A DNA stretch of 64,000 nucleotides, taken from assembly GCF_001717955.1 (NCBI RefSeq), contig NZ_CP014168.1, positions 2,575,501 to 2,639,500 of the forward strand, written 5' to 3'. Made by a program: the position numbers and the translations under genes. Below the pieces are notes generated by a model that was not told the DNA's origin, ran no database searches, and saw only the letters and a list, made by a program, of their open reading frames with translations. This DNA comes from Sphingomonas panacis (GTDB taxonomy: Bacteria > Pseudomonadota > Alphaproteobacteria > Sphingomonadales > Sphingomonadaceae). Every line of letters starts with the position of its first letter. The stretch's first letter is position 1. This document shows positions 16,458 through 25,162 of the stretch, one piece after another.

Positions 16458-17966
16458 ATGGTCGCGAGCGTATCGACGGTGGCGTATCTCGGGCTCGAGG
16501 CGCGCGCGGTCGAGGTGCAGGTGCAGCTCATCCCCGGTCTGCCCGCGTTCAACGTCGTCGGCCTTGCCGACAAGGCAGTGGCGGAAAGCCGCGAGCGCGT
16601 GCGCGGTGCGATCGCCTCGATGGGGCTGGCGCTGCCGCCCAAGCGAATCGTCGTCAACATGTCGCCCGCCGATCTGCCCAAGGAAGGATCGCATTTCGAC
16701 CTGCCGATCGCGCTGGCGCTGCTCGGCGCGATGGGCGTGATCGACGCCGAGCAGCTCGGCGATTTCGTGGTGGTCGGCGAACTCGGCCTCGACGCGCGGA
16801 TCGCGCCGTCGCCGGGCGTGCTGCTGGCGGCGCTGCACGCATCGGCCGAGGGCAAGGGGCTGATCTGCCCGGCGTCGCAAGGCGCCGAAGCGGCCTGGGC
16901 CGGCTCGGTCGGCGTGCTCGCCGCGCCCGACATCCTTTCGCTGGTGAACCACTTCAAGGGCCACGGGCTGATCGGCGCACCTGAGCCGGGCGAGGCGATC
17001 GACGTGGCACACGGCCCCGATCTCAAACAGGTGAAGGGGCAGGAAACCGCCAAGCGCGCGCTCGAAATCGCCGCAGCGGGCGGGCACAATCTGCTGATGG
17101 TCGGGCCACCCGGCGCGGGCAAGTCGCTGATGGCGTCGTGCCTGCCTGGCATCCTGCCGCCGCTCGACGCCGCCGAGGCGCTGGAAGTGTCGATGGTGGC
17201 GAGCGTCGCCGGCACGCTTGCCGGCGGGCGGCTGACCCGCACGCGGCCCTTCCGCAACCCCCACCATTCCGCGTCGATGGCGGCGCTGACCGGCGGCGGG
17301 CTGAAGGTGAAGCCGGGCGAGGTCAGCCTCGCGCATCTCGGCGTGCTGTTCCTCGACGAACTGCCCGAATTCCAGCGCGCGGTGCTCGATTCGCTGCGCC
17401 AGCCGCTCGAGACCGGCACGGTCAGCGTCGCGCGCGCCAACGCGCACGTCACCTTCCCCGCGCGCGTGCAGTTGATCGCGGCGATGAACCCGTGCCGCTG
17501 CGGGCACCTTGGCGATGCCGCGCTCGCCTGTTCGCGCGCGCCCAAATGCGCGGCGGACTATCAGGCCAAGGTGTCCGGCCCGCTGCTCGACCGAATTGAC
17601 CTGCACGTCGAGGTGCAGGCGCTCTCCGCCGCCGATCTCGTCCTGCCGCCCCCCGCCGAAGGCTCGGCCGAGGTGCGCGCCCGCGTCGCGGCGGCACGCG
17701 TCGTGCAGACCGCGCGCTACGCCGACCATCCGATCCGCACCAACGCCGAAGTCGATGGCGTGCTGCTCGACGCGGTGGCGACGCCCGATGAGGCGGGCAG
17801 GGCGCTGCTCGCGCAAGCCTCCGAAGCGATGCGACTATCGGCGCGCGGCTACACCCGCATCCTGCGCGTCGCGCGCACCATCGCCGATCTCGCTGGCAGC
17901 GAAGGGGTAGGGCGGCTGCACATTGCCGAGGCGCTCAGCTACCGGCGGCGGGCGCCGGTGTCGTAG
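16458..17966 (+). CDS. comM: YifB/ComM family Mg-chelatase-like AAA+ ATPase
   Basis: A 502-residue protein. The N-terminal Lon-like domain (ChlI, residues 1-170) contains VVGLADKAVAESRERVRGA and SPADLPKEGSHFDLPIALALLG. Then comes an AAA+ domain with Walker A GPPGAGKS near residue 217, Walker B LFLDELPEF near residue 298, and the AMNPCRCGHLGD zinc-like cluster. The C-terminal domain ends ARTIADLAGSEGV. ComM homologues are hexameric helicases promoting branch migration during natural transformation. It is divergent from rpmH, and its stop is 44 bp before the insertion sequence. Confidence 0.9.
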   Translation: MVASVSTVAYLGLEARAVEVQVQLIPGLPAFNVVGLADKAVAESRERVRGAIASMGLALPPKRIVVNMSPADLPKEGSHFDLPIALALLGAMGVIDAEQLGDFVVVGELGLDARIAPSPGVLLAALHASAEGKGLICPASQGAEAAWAGSVGVLAAPDILSLVNHFKGHGLIGAPEPGEAIDVAHGPDLKQVKGQETAKRALEIAAAGGHNLLMVGPPGAGKSLMASCLPGILPPLDAAEALEVSMVASVAGTLAGGRLTRTRPFRNPHHSASMAALTGGGLKVKPGEVSLAHLGVLFLDELPEFQRAVLDSLRQPLETGTVSVARANAHVTFPARVQLIAAMNPCRCGHLGDAALACSRAPKCAADYQAKVSGPLLDRIDLHVEVQALSAADLVLPPPAEGSAEVRARVAAARVVQTARYADHPIRTNAEVDGVLLDAVATPDEAGRALLAQASEAMRLSARGYTRILRVARTIADLAGSEGVGRLHIAEALSYRRRAPVS

Positions 17967-17994
17967 CGGCTTACGCCCACCTTTCAGCGTTCTG

Positions 17995-18010
17995 CTCCCC
18001 TCCCTGGAAG
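17995..18010. repeat. Family-B repeat, left arm, split by the insertion sequence
   Basis: CTCCCCTCCCTGGAAG is the left half of a GC palindrome whose right half continues at 19208-19240 after the inserted element. Joined without one target copy it reads CCCCTCCCTGGAAGGGAGGG followed by a GGGGGTGGGT tail, an inverted match to the unit at 19618-19653. Confidence 0.8.
18002..18010. repeat. 9-bp target-site duplication, left copy
   Basis: CCCTGGAAG here is repeated exactly at 19208-19216, immediately outside the two terminal inverted repeats of the insertion sequence. Confidence 0.9.
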
Positions 18011-19207
18011 CAGGGGAATCGCATTTGGCGATGAGAGGGCTATCCAAGTTTGATAGATTGGATTCTGTAGTCTCTCCTGGGTTGCCGGGGAGATTGGTAT
18101 GCGCGGGTTCCGTGAGGTGTTCGATGTCGTGCCGGACCCACGACGTTCGAACAGCAGCCATGCTTTGCCGGATATCTTGCTGATCGCGTTCGCCGCGCTG
18201 CTGTGTGGGGCCGAGACATGCGTCGATATCGCCGAGTTCGGCGAGGCGAAGCGGGACTGTCTTGGCCAGTTCCTGAAGCTGGATCATGGAACGCCGAGCC
18301 ACGACACGTTCAGCCGGGTCTTTCGCACGCTCGATCCGCCGTCGTTCGAGCGGGCGTTTCAGCGCTTCGTCAGTGCTTTTGCCGCAACGCTGGAGCGCCA
18401 GGGGATCGCCGGGCCAATCATTGCCATCGACGGCAAGTCGTTGCGGGGGGCCGTCGATAGCGCGCGCCGCACCATGCCTTTGCATCTGGTGAGCGCCTGG
18501 GCGGCCGATCATCGGCTGGTGCTGAGCCAGTGCCGCGCGCATAATCGCAGCGAAGTCACCGCGGCCCGCGAGATCATCGCCCTGCTCGACCTGACCGGCT
18601 GTACGGTTACCGCCGATGCGCTGCATGCCAGCCGCCGGACGGTCTCGGCGATACGGGCGCGCGGTGGCGACTATGCTCTGATCATCAAAGGCAATCGCGG
18701 ACCGCTGCACGCCGCGATCCGGGATCTGCTCGCCGATCCCGACGCCGCACAGGCTGCCAGCACCAGCGAGACCGCGCATGGCAGATACGAAGAGCGGCGG
18801 GCATGGGTCGTCCCCGCGCCCGCCGACTGGGCCGATCGATATGGCTTCGAGGGTCTGGGCGCCATCGTGCGGATCGACAGTCTGCGCCGCGTCAAAGGCG
18901 AGGAGCAAACCGACACCCGCTATGCCATCCTCTCCCGCTTCCTGCCGCCGCGCGAGGCGCTTCGGGTGATCAGGGCACACTGGACGATCGAGAATCAGCA
19001 ACACTGGCTGCTCGATGTCGCCTTCGGCGAAGATCGCATCCACACCCGATCCGATCACTGCGCCGAAAACCTCGCCCTCCTGCGAAGGCTCGCCCTCAAC
19101 CTTCTCCAGCACGATCCAAGAAAGCTTTCCATCCGCGCCAAAATCAAACGCGCCGGATGGGATGACCACTACCTCGCAACCCTCCTCCGCCAAATGCGAT
19201 AGCCCTG
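18011..19207 (+). mobile_element. ISAs1-family insertion sequence (complete, 1197 bp)
   Basis: The ends are 20-bp inverted repeats: CAGGGGAATCGCATTTGGCG at 18011-18030, and CAGGGCTATCGCATTTGGCG read inward from 19207 (18 of 20 identical). A perfect 9-bp direct repeat, CCCTGGAAG, flanks them. It encodes one intact transposase whose stop lies within the right terminal repeat. Intact ends and an identical target duplication suggest recent insertion. The target is the apex of a palindromic repeat next to a DUF559 gene. Confidence 0.92.
18099..19202 (+). CDS. ISAs1-family DDE transposase
   Basis: A 367-residue protein of normal family length with the N-terminal DDE_Tnp_1-associated domain (VPDPRRSNSSHALPDILLIAF) and the catalytic domain. 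The acidic triad is D111 (AIDGKS), D173 (TADALH) and E298 (TIENQQHW). The ...NLALLRRLALNLL segment is typical of ISAs1/H-repeat transposases. No frameshift is seen, so it is probably active. The TAG stop falls inside the right terminal inverted repeat. Confidence 0.95.
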   Translation: MRGFREVFDVVPDPRRSNSSHALPDILLIAFAALLCGAETCVDIAEFGEAKRDCLGQFLKLDHGTPSHDTFSRVFRTLDPPSFERAFQRFVSAFAATLERQGIAGPIIAIDGKSLRGAVDSARRTMPLHLVSAWAADHRLVLSQCRAHNRSEVTAAREIIALLDLTGCTVTADALHASRRTVSAIRARGGDYALIIKGNRGPLHAAIRDLLADPDAAQAASTSETAHGRYEERRAWVVPAPADWADRYGFEGLGAIVRIDSLRRVKGEEQTDTRYAILSRFLPPREALRVIRAHWTIENQQHWLLDVAFGEDRIHTRSDHCAENLALLRRLALNLLQHDPRKLSIRAKIKRAGWDDHYLATLLRQMR

Positions 19208-19240
19208 CCCTGGAAGGGAGGGGCCGGGGGTGGGTTGCTC
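19208..19240. repeat. Family-B repeat, right arm with target-site duplication copy
   Basis: It begins with the second CCCTGGAAG copy (19208-19216) and continues GGAGGGGCCGGGGGTGGGTT. It is the remainder of the palindromic repeat split by the insertion sequence. Its tail points into the DUF559 gene. Confidence 0.8.
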
Positions 19241-19269
19241 TCGATAGCGTGGAACGGCATCCTCATGCC

Positions 19270-19656
19270 ATGCCTAGAGTCGCGCCCCACATGACGGCAA
19301 ACGCTCGCCTGTTGCGCAACGCCGCGACCGCAGAGGAGCGCGCCTTATGGTCACGCCTCTGCCACCTGCGCCCCCGCTTCACGCGGCAGCTTTCGATCGG
19401 CAGCTATATCGTCGACTTCGCCTGCCGCTCGATCAAATTGGCAGTCGAACTCGACGGCAGTCAACATCTCGATGCGGCCGCCTATGACGATAGGCGCACG
19501 CTATTCCTCGAAAGCGTCGGTTGGCGGGTCTTGCGATACTGGAATAGTGAGGTTCGCGATAATCCCGATGGCGTGGCCGAGGCGATCATGGCCGCTGTCG
19601 CCGCACACTCTCGACCGACCCACCCCCAACCCCTCCCTTCCAGGGAGGGGCTTTAA
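19270..19656 (+). CDS. DUF559 (VSR-like) endonuclease-domain protein, repeat-bracketed
   Basis: 128 residues from ATG 19270; ATG 19291 is an alternative start. The DUF559 core is ATAEERALWSRLC...FTRQLSIGSYIVDFACRSIKLAVELDGSQH, with candidate nuclease residues D49, E60, D62 and H66, then VGWRVLRYWNSEV. It is only distantly similar to the DUF559 protein at 4.1 kb. The C-terminus THPQPLPSREGL is encoded by the family-B repeat at 19618, and the stop follows directly. The inverted copy lies before the start, now split by the insertion sequence. The function is unknown; a nuclease role is inferred from the fold. Confidence 0.78.
   Translation: MPRVAPHMTANARLLRNAATAEERALWSRLCHLRPRFTRQLSIGSYIVDFACRSIKLAVELDGSQHLDAAAYDDRRTLFLESVGWRVLRYWNSEVRDNPDGVAEAIMAAVAAHSRPTHPQPLPSREGL
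19618..19653. repeat. Family-B palindromic repeat, right flank of second DUF559 gene
   Basis: CCCACCCCCAACCCCTCCCT followed by TCCAGGGAGGGGC is the inverted counterpart of the split unit at 17995-18010/19208-19240. The hairpin faces outward and the ACCCCCA tail faces the gene. It encodes the last codons of the DUF559 protein. Confidence 0.8.
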
Positions 19657-19691
19657 CGGCGGTTTCAAGGGCCCGTTGAAGCGCTAGAACC

Positions 19692-20156
19692 TCATTTAGC
19701 CGGCGTAATCTCCACGATCTCGATCGCGTCGGCCTTGCCCCCGAAATCGCACATTTCGCCGTCTTCCGCGCCGATCATCGCGCGGGCGAGCGGGGCGGAG
19801 AAGGCGATTCGGCCAGCCGCCGGATCGCTCTCGTCGAAGCCGACGATCTCGATCTCGCGGCTCGCCCCGCCCAGCGTGAACGCCACGCGCGTGCCGATCG
19901 CGACCGTTTCGCCGGTTGCAGGCGCGGCCACCTCGGCGGTGGTTTCGCGCGTCGACCAATAGCGCAGGTCGCGCTCGGCAAGCGTTCTCGCATCCTCGTC
20001 GGTCGCGGTGGCGACATCGGCGCGCAGTTCGGCGATGCGTGTGCGGATCAGCGCCAGCCCGCGCGGGGTGACGAGATTGGGGCCGGGCGGGATCGGCAGC
20101 TCGAACCGGGGTTCCTTATGCTCCTCGTCGCTCTCGCGCCGGAATGCCACACTCAC
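19692..20156 (-). CDS. GreA/GreB-family transcription elongation factor
   Basis: A 154-residue protein. I choose GTG 20156 because AGGAG at 20165-20169 is correctly spaced to it and too close to the ATG at 20162. The N-terminal coiled-coil region reads PRGLALIRTRIAELRADVATATDEDA. The C-terminal FKBP-like GreA/B domain has VAIGTRVAFTLGG and GRIAFSAPLARAMIGAEDGE (the SPxxxALLGxxxGD consensus). An N-terminal extension, FRRESDEEHKEPRFELPIPPGPN, precedes the Gre body, as in the GreB-like paralogue of sphingomonads. It probably rescues backtracked RNA polymerase or regulates it. Confidence 0.8.
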   Translation of the reverse strand: MSVAFRRESDEEHKEPRFELPIPPGPNLVTPRGLALIRTRIAELRADVATATDEDARTLAERDLRYWSTRETTAEVAAPATGETVAIGTRVAFTLGGASREIEIVGFDESDPAAGRIAFSAPLARAMIGAEDGEMCDFGGKADAIEIVEITPAK

Positions 20157-20244
20157 GCACATCTCTCCTGATCGTCAATCGAGTCTTCTCGCGCATGTGT
20201 AACGGCGCGGCCAGAGGATTGTTGCGATCCGGGTCAAACCCGCG

Positions 20245-22734
20245 TCAGCGCGCGCACGCCACCACATCGTCGGCGACAGTGCCGATCGCGACGCGCGCGA
20301 TGCTCGTCTCGAACCTTTGCGCGGTGCTGAGCTGGAAGGGCGTTTCGATCCGGCTCATGTCGGCGGTCTTCACGAAGCATTTGAGCGGGATGCCGACCGT
20401 CCGCCACACCCCGACCGGCAGCTTGGCCGGCGCGATCGGCACTGTGGCGGTGCAGGTCGGCCCGCAGGTGACGCCGATCGTCAGATCGGCCGGGGGTGGG
20501 CTTTCGATCCGCATCGTCGCCAGCACCATCAGTTCGCCATTGGTTTCCCGGCTAAGGTCGATCGGCGTCTGGGTGTGGAGCGCGATGACCTGCGGCCCGC
20601 CGCCCGCCAGCGCGAAGTGCCGCGCGCCTTCCTGCACCTCATGGTCGATCGCGGTGATCTTGACCCGTCCGCCGAGCGCCTGCGCCGGCACCGTGGTGAT
20701 CCGCGTCACGCCGACCACGCCGTCGCTCACCTGAAGCGACCAGCCCGGCGTCGCCACGCCGGCGGACATATACACGCCGGTATCGCCATCATCGATCACG
20801 CCGGGGTCTTCCGACAAGGGCTTCCACGCCACCTTGGGTTCGCGCCCGCTCAATCCGTAGCCGAACGGGTATAGCACCGGCCCGCCCGGCTTGGCGGTGA
20901 GCGGCCAGGCGGCAGGCAGCTTGCCGGTGAACGGCGCGCCGCCCACGCCGAACAGCCGGTCGGCGACGCCAGCGCCCTCGGTGCCCGGCAGCCACGCGAC
21001 GACGAAGCCGTCGGCGGCGTTGAGTTCAGGGCTGACGAACAGGGGGCGCCCGGTCAGCATCACCGCGACGACGGGAATCCCCGCCGCCTTCAGCCGCCGC
21101 ATCGTCTCCAGCGGCTTGCGCAGTTCGGGGCGGAGTTGCAGCGTGCGCAGATCGCCCTGGAATTCGGCATACGGCGTTTCACCGAACACCACGATCGCGG
21201 CATCGGGCTTGCGGGTGTAATGCCCGTCGGGGGCATATTCGGCGTGACCGCCCGCTGCTTTCACCGCTGCGTCGATGCCGCCCCACAGGGTCGTCGCGCC
21301 GGGGAACATGCTGCGATCGAGCCCGGTGCCCTGCCAGCTCAGCGTCCAGCCACCCGATTGCCGCCCGACATCGTCGGCGCCGTCACCAGCGACGAGGATG
21401 TTGGCGGCGGCGCGCAGCGGCAGCACGCCGGTGTTCTTGAGCAGCACCAGCGACTTGCCGACCGCTTCGCGCGCGATCGCGCGGTGCGCGGGCGCGCCGA
21501 GCACGCTCCAGTCGCCGGCGAGCGCGCGCGACGAGGGTTTGCCCATTTCGAACAGCCCGAGCCGCAGCTTCACGCGCAGGATTCGCGCCACCGCATCGTC
21601 GAGCCGCGCGATCGGCACGGTCCCGTCCTTCACCTGTGCGATCAGCGATCCGTACAGCGCCTTCCAGCTATCGGGCGCCATATACATGTCGATGCCGGCG
21701 TTGATCGCCTGCGGGCAGCTTTCGTTGGTGCAGCCGGCGATCTGGCCGTGCGCGTTCCAGTCGGTGACGACGAACCCGCCGAAATGCATGCGGCCCTTGA
21801 GAACGCCGGTGACCAGACCCTTCTCGCCGGCGATCTTGCGGCCCTGCCAGCTCGAAAAGCTCGTCATGACCGTGCCCACCCCGGCCTCGACCGCGGGGAC
21901 ATACGGCTTGCCGTGGATGTCGCGCAGCACGGTTTCGCTGATCCGGGCGTCGCCCTGATCATGGCCTTCGAAGGTGCCGCCGTCGCCGATGAAATGCTTG
22001 GTGCTGGCCAACACGTGCGGCCCGGCGAGGATTCGGCTGCCGTCGGGCGGCCCCTGAAGCCCGAGGATCATGTGCTGGACGTAGCTCGCGACCAGATCGG
22101 GATCGGACGAATAACCCTCATAGGCGCGGCCCCAGCGATAATCCTGCGGCACGGTGATGGTCGGCGCGAAGGTCCATTCCTGACCCGTCGTGCGGATCTC
22201 GGCGGCGGTGGCGGCGCCGATCCGCTCGATCAGCCCCGGATCGCGCGTCGCGCCGAGGCCGATGTTCTGCGGGAACAGCGTCGCGCCGACGATGTTGCTG
22301 TGGCCGTGGACCGCATCGGTGCCCCACAGCATCGGAATGCCGACGCCGCCCTTGGAAGTGTCGACCGACGCGGCCCAGAGCTGGTCGGCCAATTCGAGCC
22401 ATTTCGGCGCGGGCGCGAAATCGTCGCCGCCCGGCCCCGCGTTGCCGCCGTTGAGCACCGAGCCGATGTGATACTGGCGGACCTCTTCGGGCGTGATGTT
22501 GGTGATGTTGGCCTGCAGGATCTGCCCGACCTTCTCCTCCAGAGTCATCCGCTTGAGCAGTCCGGCGATCCGGGCCTCGTCGGCGGGCTTGGCGGCAACC
22601 GGCCAAGTCGCAGTCGGCCAGAGTTCCGGGTGGATGGTCGGTGCCGGCGTTACCGGCGCGGTCGAAGGAGTCTGCGCGGGGAGCGCGGCCGCAGTCGCGC
22701 AGGCAAGGCCCGCCAGCACAGTTTTCGAGATCAT
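20245..22734 (-). CDS. Glycoside hydrolase family 3 beta-glucosidase, exported
   Basis: An 829-residue protein started at ATG 22734, where GGGAGCGG precedes and a signal peptide follows (MISKTVLAGLACATAAALPA). The GH3 N-terminal barrel runs from about residue 65: MTLEEKVGQILQ, IPMLWGTDAVHGHSNI, LASTKHFIGDGG and the nucleophile Asp in GGFVVTDWNAHGQ. The GH3 C-terminal domain follows (SLVLLKNTGVLPL, VVFGETPYAEFQGD, LPGTEGAG, FPFGYGLS-like FGYGLS). The last 160 or so residues form an ExoP-like galactose-binding module. It should release glucose from beta-glucans or beta-glucosides in the periplasm. It is downstream of an MFS transporter and LacI regulator and has its own operator-like site upstream. 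Confidence 0.93.
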   Translation of the reverse strand: MISKTVLAGLACATAAALPAQTPSTAPVTPAPTIHPELWPTATWPVAAKPADEARIAGLLKRMTLEEKVGQILQANITNITPEEVRQYHIGSVLNGGNAGPGGDDFAPAPKWLELADQLWAASVDTSKGGVGIPMLWGTDAVHGHSNIVGATLFPQNIGLGATRDPGLIERIGAATAAEIRTTGQEWTFAPTITVPQDYRWGRAYEGYSSDPDLVASYVQHMILGLQGPPDGSRILAGPHVLASTKHFIGDGGTFEGHDQGDARISETVLRDIHGKPYVPAVEAGVGTVMTSFSSWQGRKIAGEKGLVTGVLKGRMHFGGFVVTDWNAHGQIAGCTNESCPQAINAGIDMYMAPDSWKALYGSLIAQVKDGTVPIARLDDAVARILRVKLRLGLFEMGKPSSRALAGDWSVLGAPAHRAIAREAVGKSLVLLKNTGVLPLRAAANILVAGDGADDVGRQSGGWTLSWQGTGLDRSMFPGATTLWGGIDAAVKAAGGHAEYAPDGHYTRKPDAAIVVFGETPYAEFQGDLRTLQLRPELRKPLETMRRLKAAGIPVVAVMLTGRPLFVSPELNAADGFVVAWLPGTEGAGVADRLFGVGGAPFTGKLPAAWPLTAKPGGPVLYPFGYGLSGREPKVAWKPLSEDPGVIDDGDTGVYMSAGVATPGWSLQVSDGVVGVTRITTVPAQALGGRVKITAIDHEVQEGARHFALAGGGPQVIALHTQTPIDLSRETNGELMVLATMRIESPPPADLTIGVTCGPTCTATVPIAPAKLPVGVWRTVGIPLKCFVKTADMSRIETPFQLSTAQRFETSIARVAIGTVADDVVACAR

Positions 22735-22796
22735 GTCCGCTCCCATCGCCGGCGCTCTCACGGTCGCCGGCATCCCCATTATCGACGTTCCAATCC

Positions 22797-22810
22797 TGAC
22801 AACGTTGACA
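22797..22810. promoter_or_regulatory. Candidate LacI-family operator upstream of GH3 gene
   Basis: TGACAACGTTGACA, with the palindromic core CAACGTTG, lies 63 bp upstream of the GH3 start. It differs by one base from TGATAACGTTGACA at 25149 in front of lacI. The CG-centred core is typical of LacI-family operators. Confidence 0.6.
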
Positions 22811-22818
22811 TGGCTGTG

Positions 22819-24072
22819 TCAAGGGGCAAGCGAGCGGGATGTATCCTCGATCGGGGGGTAGAAAAACGCGCACAGCAACGCGAGCAGCGCCGCCACGGCG
22901 ATGCTGCCGAGGATCGGTATCGCCGGAAACAACAATGTCATCGCAAGCACTTGGGTGGAGAAGGCCTGCGCCAGCTTGCGTGCGATCGTCGCCGCCGCAT
23001 AGATTCGCGCGGCGTACCCGACGATTGCGGCGTCACGCTCGCAGGCGGCAACGGTCGCGGGAACCAGCGACCAGAACATCACCGACAGCCCTTGCCCGGC
23101 GACGATCGCGCCGGTGACGCTGACCAGTGCCATCGCGACTCCGCCGCCCGCGCAGCCGAGCGCGGTCGCGCCGAGCATCAGCACGGCTGCATAGCGCAAG
23201 GTCGCGCCCTGCCCGATTCGCGTGGCGAGATGAGTCCACAGCGGCGCGGTGACCAGCAGCGACAAGGCCGGCAGCAGCGCGGCATAATAGCCCCAGCGCT
23301 GCGCACCGAGCTGATCGAACACGAACAGCAGCGAGACGTTGAGAAGCGACACCGCCAGCCCGACGGTGAGGATCGTCGTGATCAGCCGCCGCAACGCCGG
23401 TGACCTGCCGAGCAAGGCGAACATCGTCACGAGCGCGCGATGTGAGCGGGGCGCGGCTACCGCCGGCATGACTCGCTCGCGCGTGCCGAACGCGGTGAAG
23501 AAGAAGGTCGGCACCGCGATCCCGGCAAGGATCGGCGCGCCGATCGAGAAGCCGCCGCCACCGGGGCCGCCCGCCGGCAGCGCCGCATAGACCAAAGCCG
23601 CCACCAGACCGCCCAGCGCCGCCGCCTGCATGCGCGCGCCGGTCAGCCGCAGATGATCCCTGGGATCGGCGGAAATCCGTGCGGTCAGCGCACCATAAGG
23701 GATGTTGCCGATGCCATAGGCGCAGCGCAGCGCGAGATAGGTGGCGAGCGCGTAATAGGGCACATAGCCGCTCCGCATCGGCGGCAACGCGAAGGCGGCG
23801 CACAGGATCAGCACCGACAGCGGCCCGCCGACCGCCACCCACGTGCCGAGCCGCACGCGCGGCGCCAGCCGGTCGGCCGTCACGCCGACGAACACGTCCA
23901 TCAGCCAGTCCGCCGCCGCGCCCGCCAGGAAGATCAAAGATGCGACTTCGGGTGCGATGCCGAGCTGGCGGACGTAATAGAAGAGCAGATACAGTTCGAT
24001 CGACTGCCAGACGGTGTTGAACCCGAAATCCCCGGCGGCATAGGACCACACTTCGCGCCGGCGAAGCATCAC
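22819..24072 (-). CDS. MFS transporter, probable glycoside/sugar cation symporter
   Basis: A 417-residue polytopic protein with about 12 predicted transmembrane helices. The GPH-symporter-like N-terminus reads YAAGDFGFNTVWQSIELYLLFYY, followed by DWLMDVFVGVTADR and YGIGNIPYGALTARIS. GTG 24072 overlaps the lacI stop (ATG 24069 is an alternative), so translation is coupled. It probably imports sugars released by the downstream GH3 enzyme. The substrate is inferred from context only. Confidence 0.82.
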   Translation of the reverse strand: MMLRRREVWSYAAGDFGFNTVWQSIELYLLFYYVRQLGIAPEVASLIFLAGAAADWLMDVFVGVTADRLAPRVRLGTWVAVGGPLSVLILCAAFALPPMRSGYVPYYALATYLALRCAYGIGNIPYGALTARISADPRDHLRLTGARMQAAALGGLVAALVYAALPAGGPGGGGFSIGAPILAGIAVPTFFFTAFGTRERVMPAVAAPRSHRALVTMFALLGRSPALRRLITTILTVGLAVSLLNVSLLFVFDQLGAQRWGYYAALLPALSLLVTAPLWTHLATRIGQGATLRYAAVLMLGATALGCAGGGVAMALVSVTGAIVAGQGLSVMFWSLVPATVAACERDAAIVGYAARIYAAATIARKLAQAFSTQVLAMTLLFPAIPILGSIAVAALLALLCAFFYPPIEDTSRSLAP

Positions 24073-25085
24073 CCGAGCGATCGGGGCGGGGCGGCCGATT
24101 CGCGGATCAGCAGTTCGTGCGGATGCGTGATCCGGGCCATGACATCGCGGTCTTCAAGCTGGGCGATCAGCATTTCGGTCGCGGCGATCGCCATCTCGAA
24201 CACCGGCTGCCGCACCGTGGTCAGGCGCGGCCAGGTGATGCGCGACACCTCCGAATCGTCGAACCCGACCACGGAAACATCGTCCGGGATCGACAGGCCG
24301 AACTCGCGCGCCGCCATCATCGCGCCGACCGCCATGTCGTCATTCTGCGCGAGGATCGCGGTCGGGCGGTCGCCGCGCGCGAAGATGTCGCGCGCCGCCG
24401 CGAGACCGCTGTCGAAGGTGAACAGGCCGGGTTCGATCCGTTCGAGCCGCAATTCGATGTCGGCCTTGGAGAAGGCCTGCATATAGCCGAGCATTCGCGC
24501 CTCGGTGGAGGCGTGGGTCGGGTCGCCGCGAATGATGGCGATCTCACGATGGCCGAGGCCGATCACATAGTCGGCGATCTCGCGGGCGGCGGCGACGTCG
24601 TCGATCAGGTTGCTCGGCGCCGCGTCGAGCAACCGGGTCGGCGCGATCCGCGCGCACAGGATGCGCGCGTCCTTCAACTGGTTGAGAATGATCGGATTAT
24701 CCGAAGCGGGTGGGGCGAGCACGACACCGTCGAGCGCGGCCGAGCGCAGCATTCCGACGACTTCGCCGGCATGTTCCTGCACCGAGCGGATCGGGATCAC
24801 CACGAGCTTGTAGCGCTCGCCGGTCAGCCGTTCGAGCACACCGCGTTGCAGCTCGACGACATAGCTCGGGCTGGGGTTTTCGTAGATCAGCCCGATCATG
24901 TTCGATTTGCGCCGCACCAGCGCCTGCGCGAACACGTTGGGATGATAATCGAGCGCATCGGCGGCTTCGCGGACGCGCTGTTTGACCGCCGGGCTGACGT
25001 GCGGTTCGTCGTTGAGCACGCGCGAGACGGTCTTTGCGGAAACCCCGGCGAGGCGCCCAACATCGACGATCGTCGTTCGCTTCAT
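24069..25085 (-). CDS. LacI-family transcriptional regulator
   Basis: A 338-residue protein with the N-terminal HTH TTIVDVGRLAGVSAKTVSRVLN (residues 4-25) and hinge region HPNVFAQALVRRKSNMIGLIYENPS. The periplasmic-binding-like ligand domain covers about 60-335 (VIGLGHREIAIIRGDP, AILAQNDDMAVGAM, VSVVGFDDSEVSRI). It probably represses the local lacI-MFS-GH3 operon and the divergent TonB-receptor operon until a sugar ligand binds. Palindromes with an AACGTTG core lie upstream of lacI and of the GH3 gene. Confidence 0.92.
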   Translation of the reverse strand: MKRTTIVDVGRLAGVSAKTVSRVLNDEPHVSPAVKQRVREAADALDYHPNVFAQALVRRKSNMIGLIYENPSPSYVVELQRGVLERLTGERYKLVVIPIRSVQEHAGEVVGMLRSAALDGVVLAPPASDNPIILNQLKDARILCARIAPTRLLDAAPSNLIDDVAAAREIADYVIGLGHREIAIIRGDPTHASTEARMLGYMQAFSKADIELRLERIEPGLFTFDSGLAAARDIFARGDRPTAILAQNDDMAVGAMMAAREFGLSIPDDVSVVGFDDSEVSRITWPRLTTVRQPVFEMAIAATEMLIAQLEDRDVMARITHPHELLIRESAAPPRSLG

Positions 25086-25148
25086 GCTGCTGTCCTGTTT
25101 CGTGGAGGCCGAGACGTAGCGGCATTGGCGGACCGACGCCAGACGGGC

Positions 25149-25162
25149 TGATAACGTTGACA
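25149..25162. promoter_or_regulatory. Candidate LacI-family operator upstream of lacI
   Basis: TGATAACGTTGACA, 64 bp upstream of lacI, matches the site at 22797 in 13 of 14 bases. A related TTGACAACGTCGGACAA at 25357-25373 lies in the same 377-bp intergenic region, nearer the TonB-receptor start. Confidence 0.6.
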
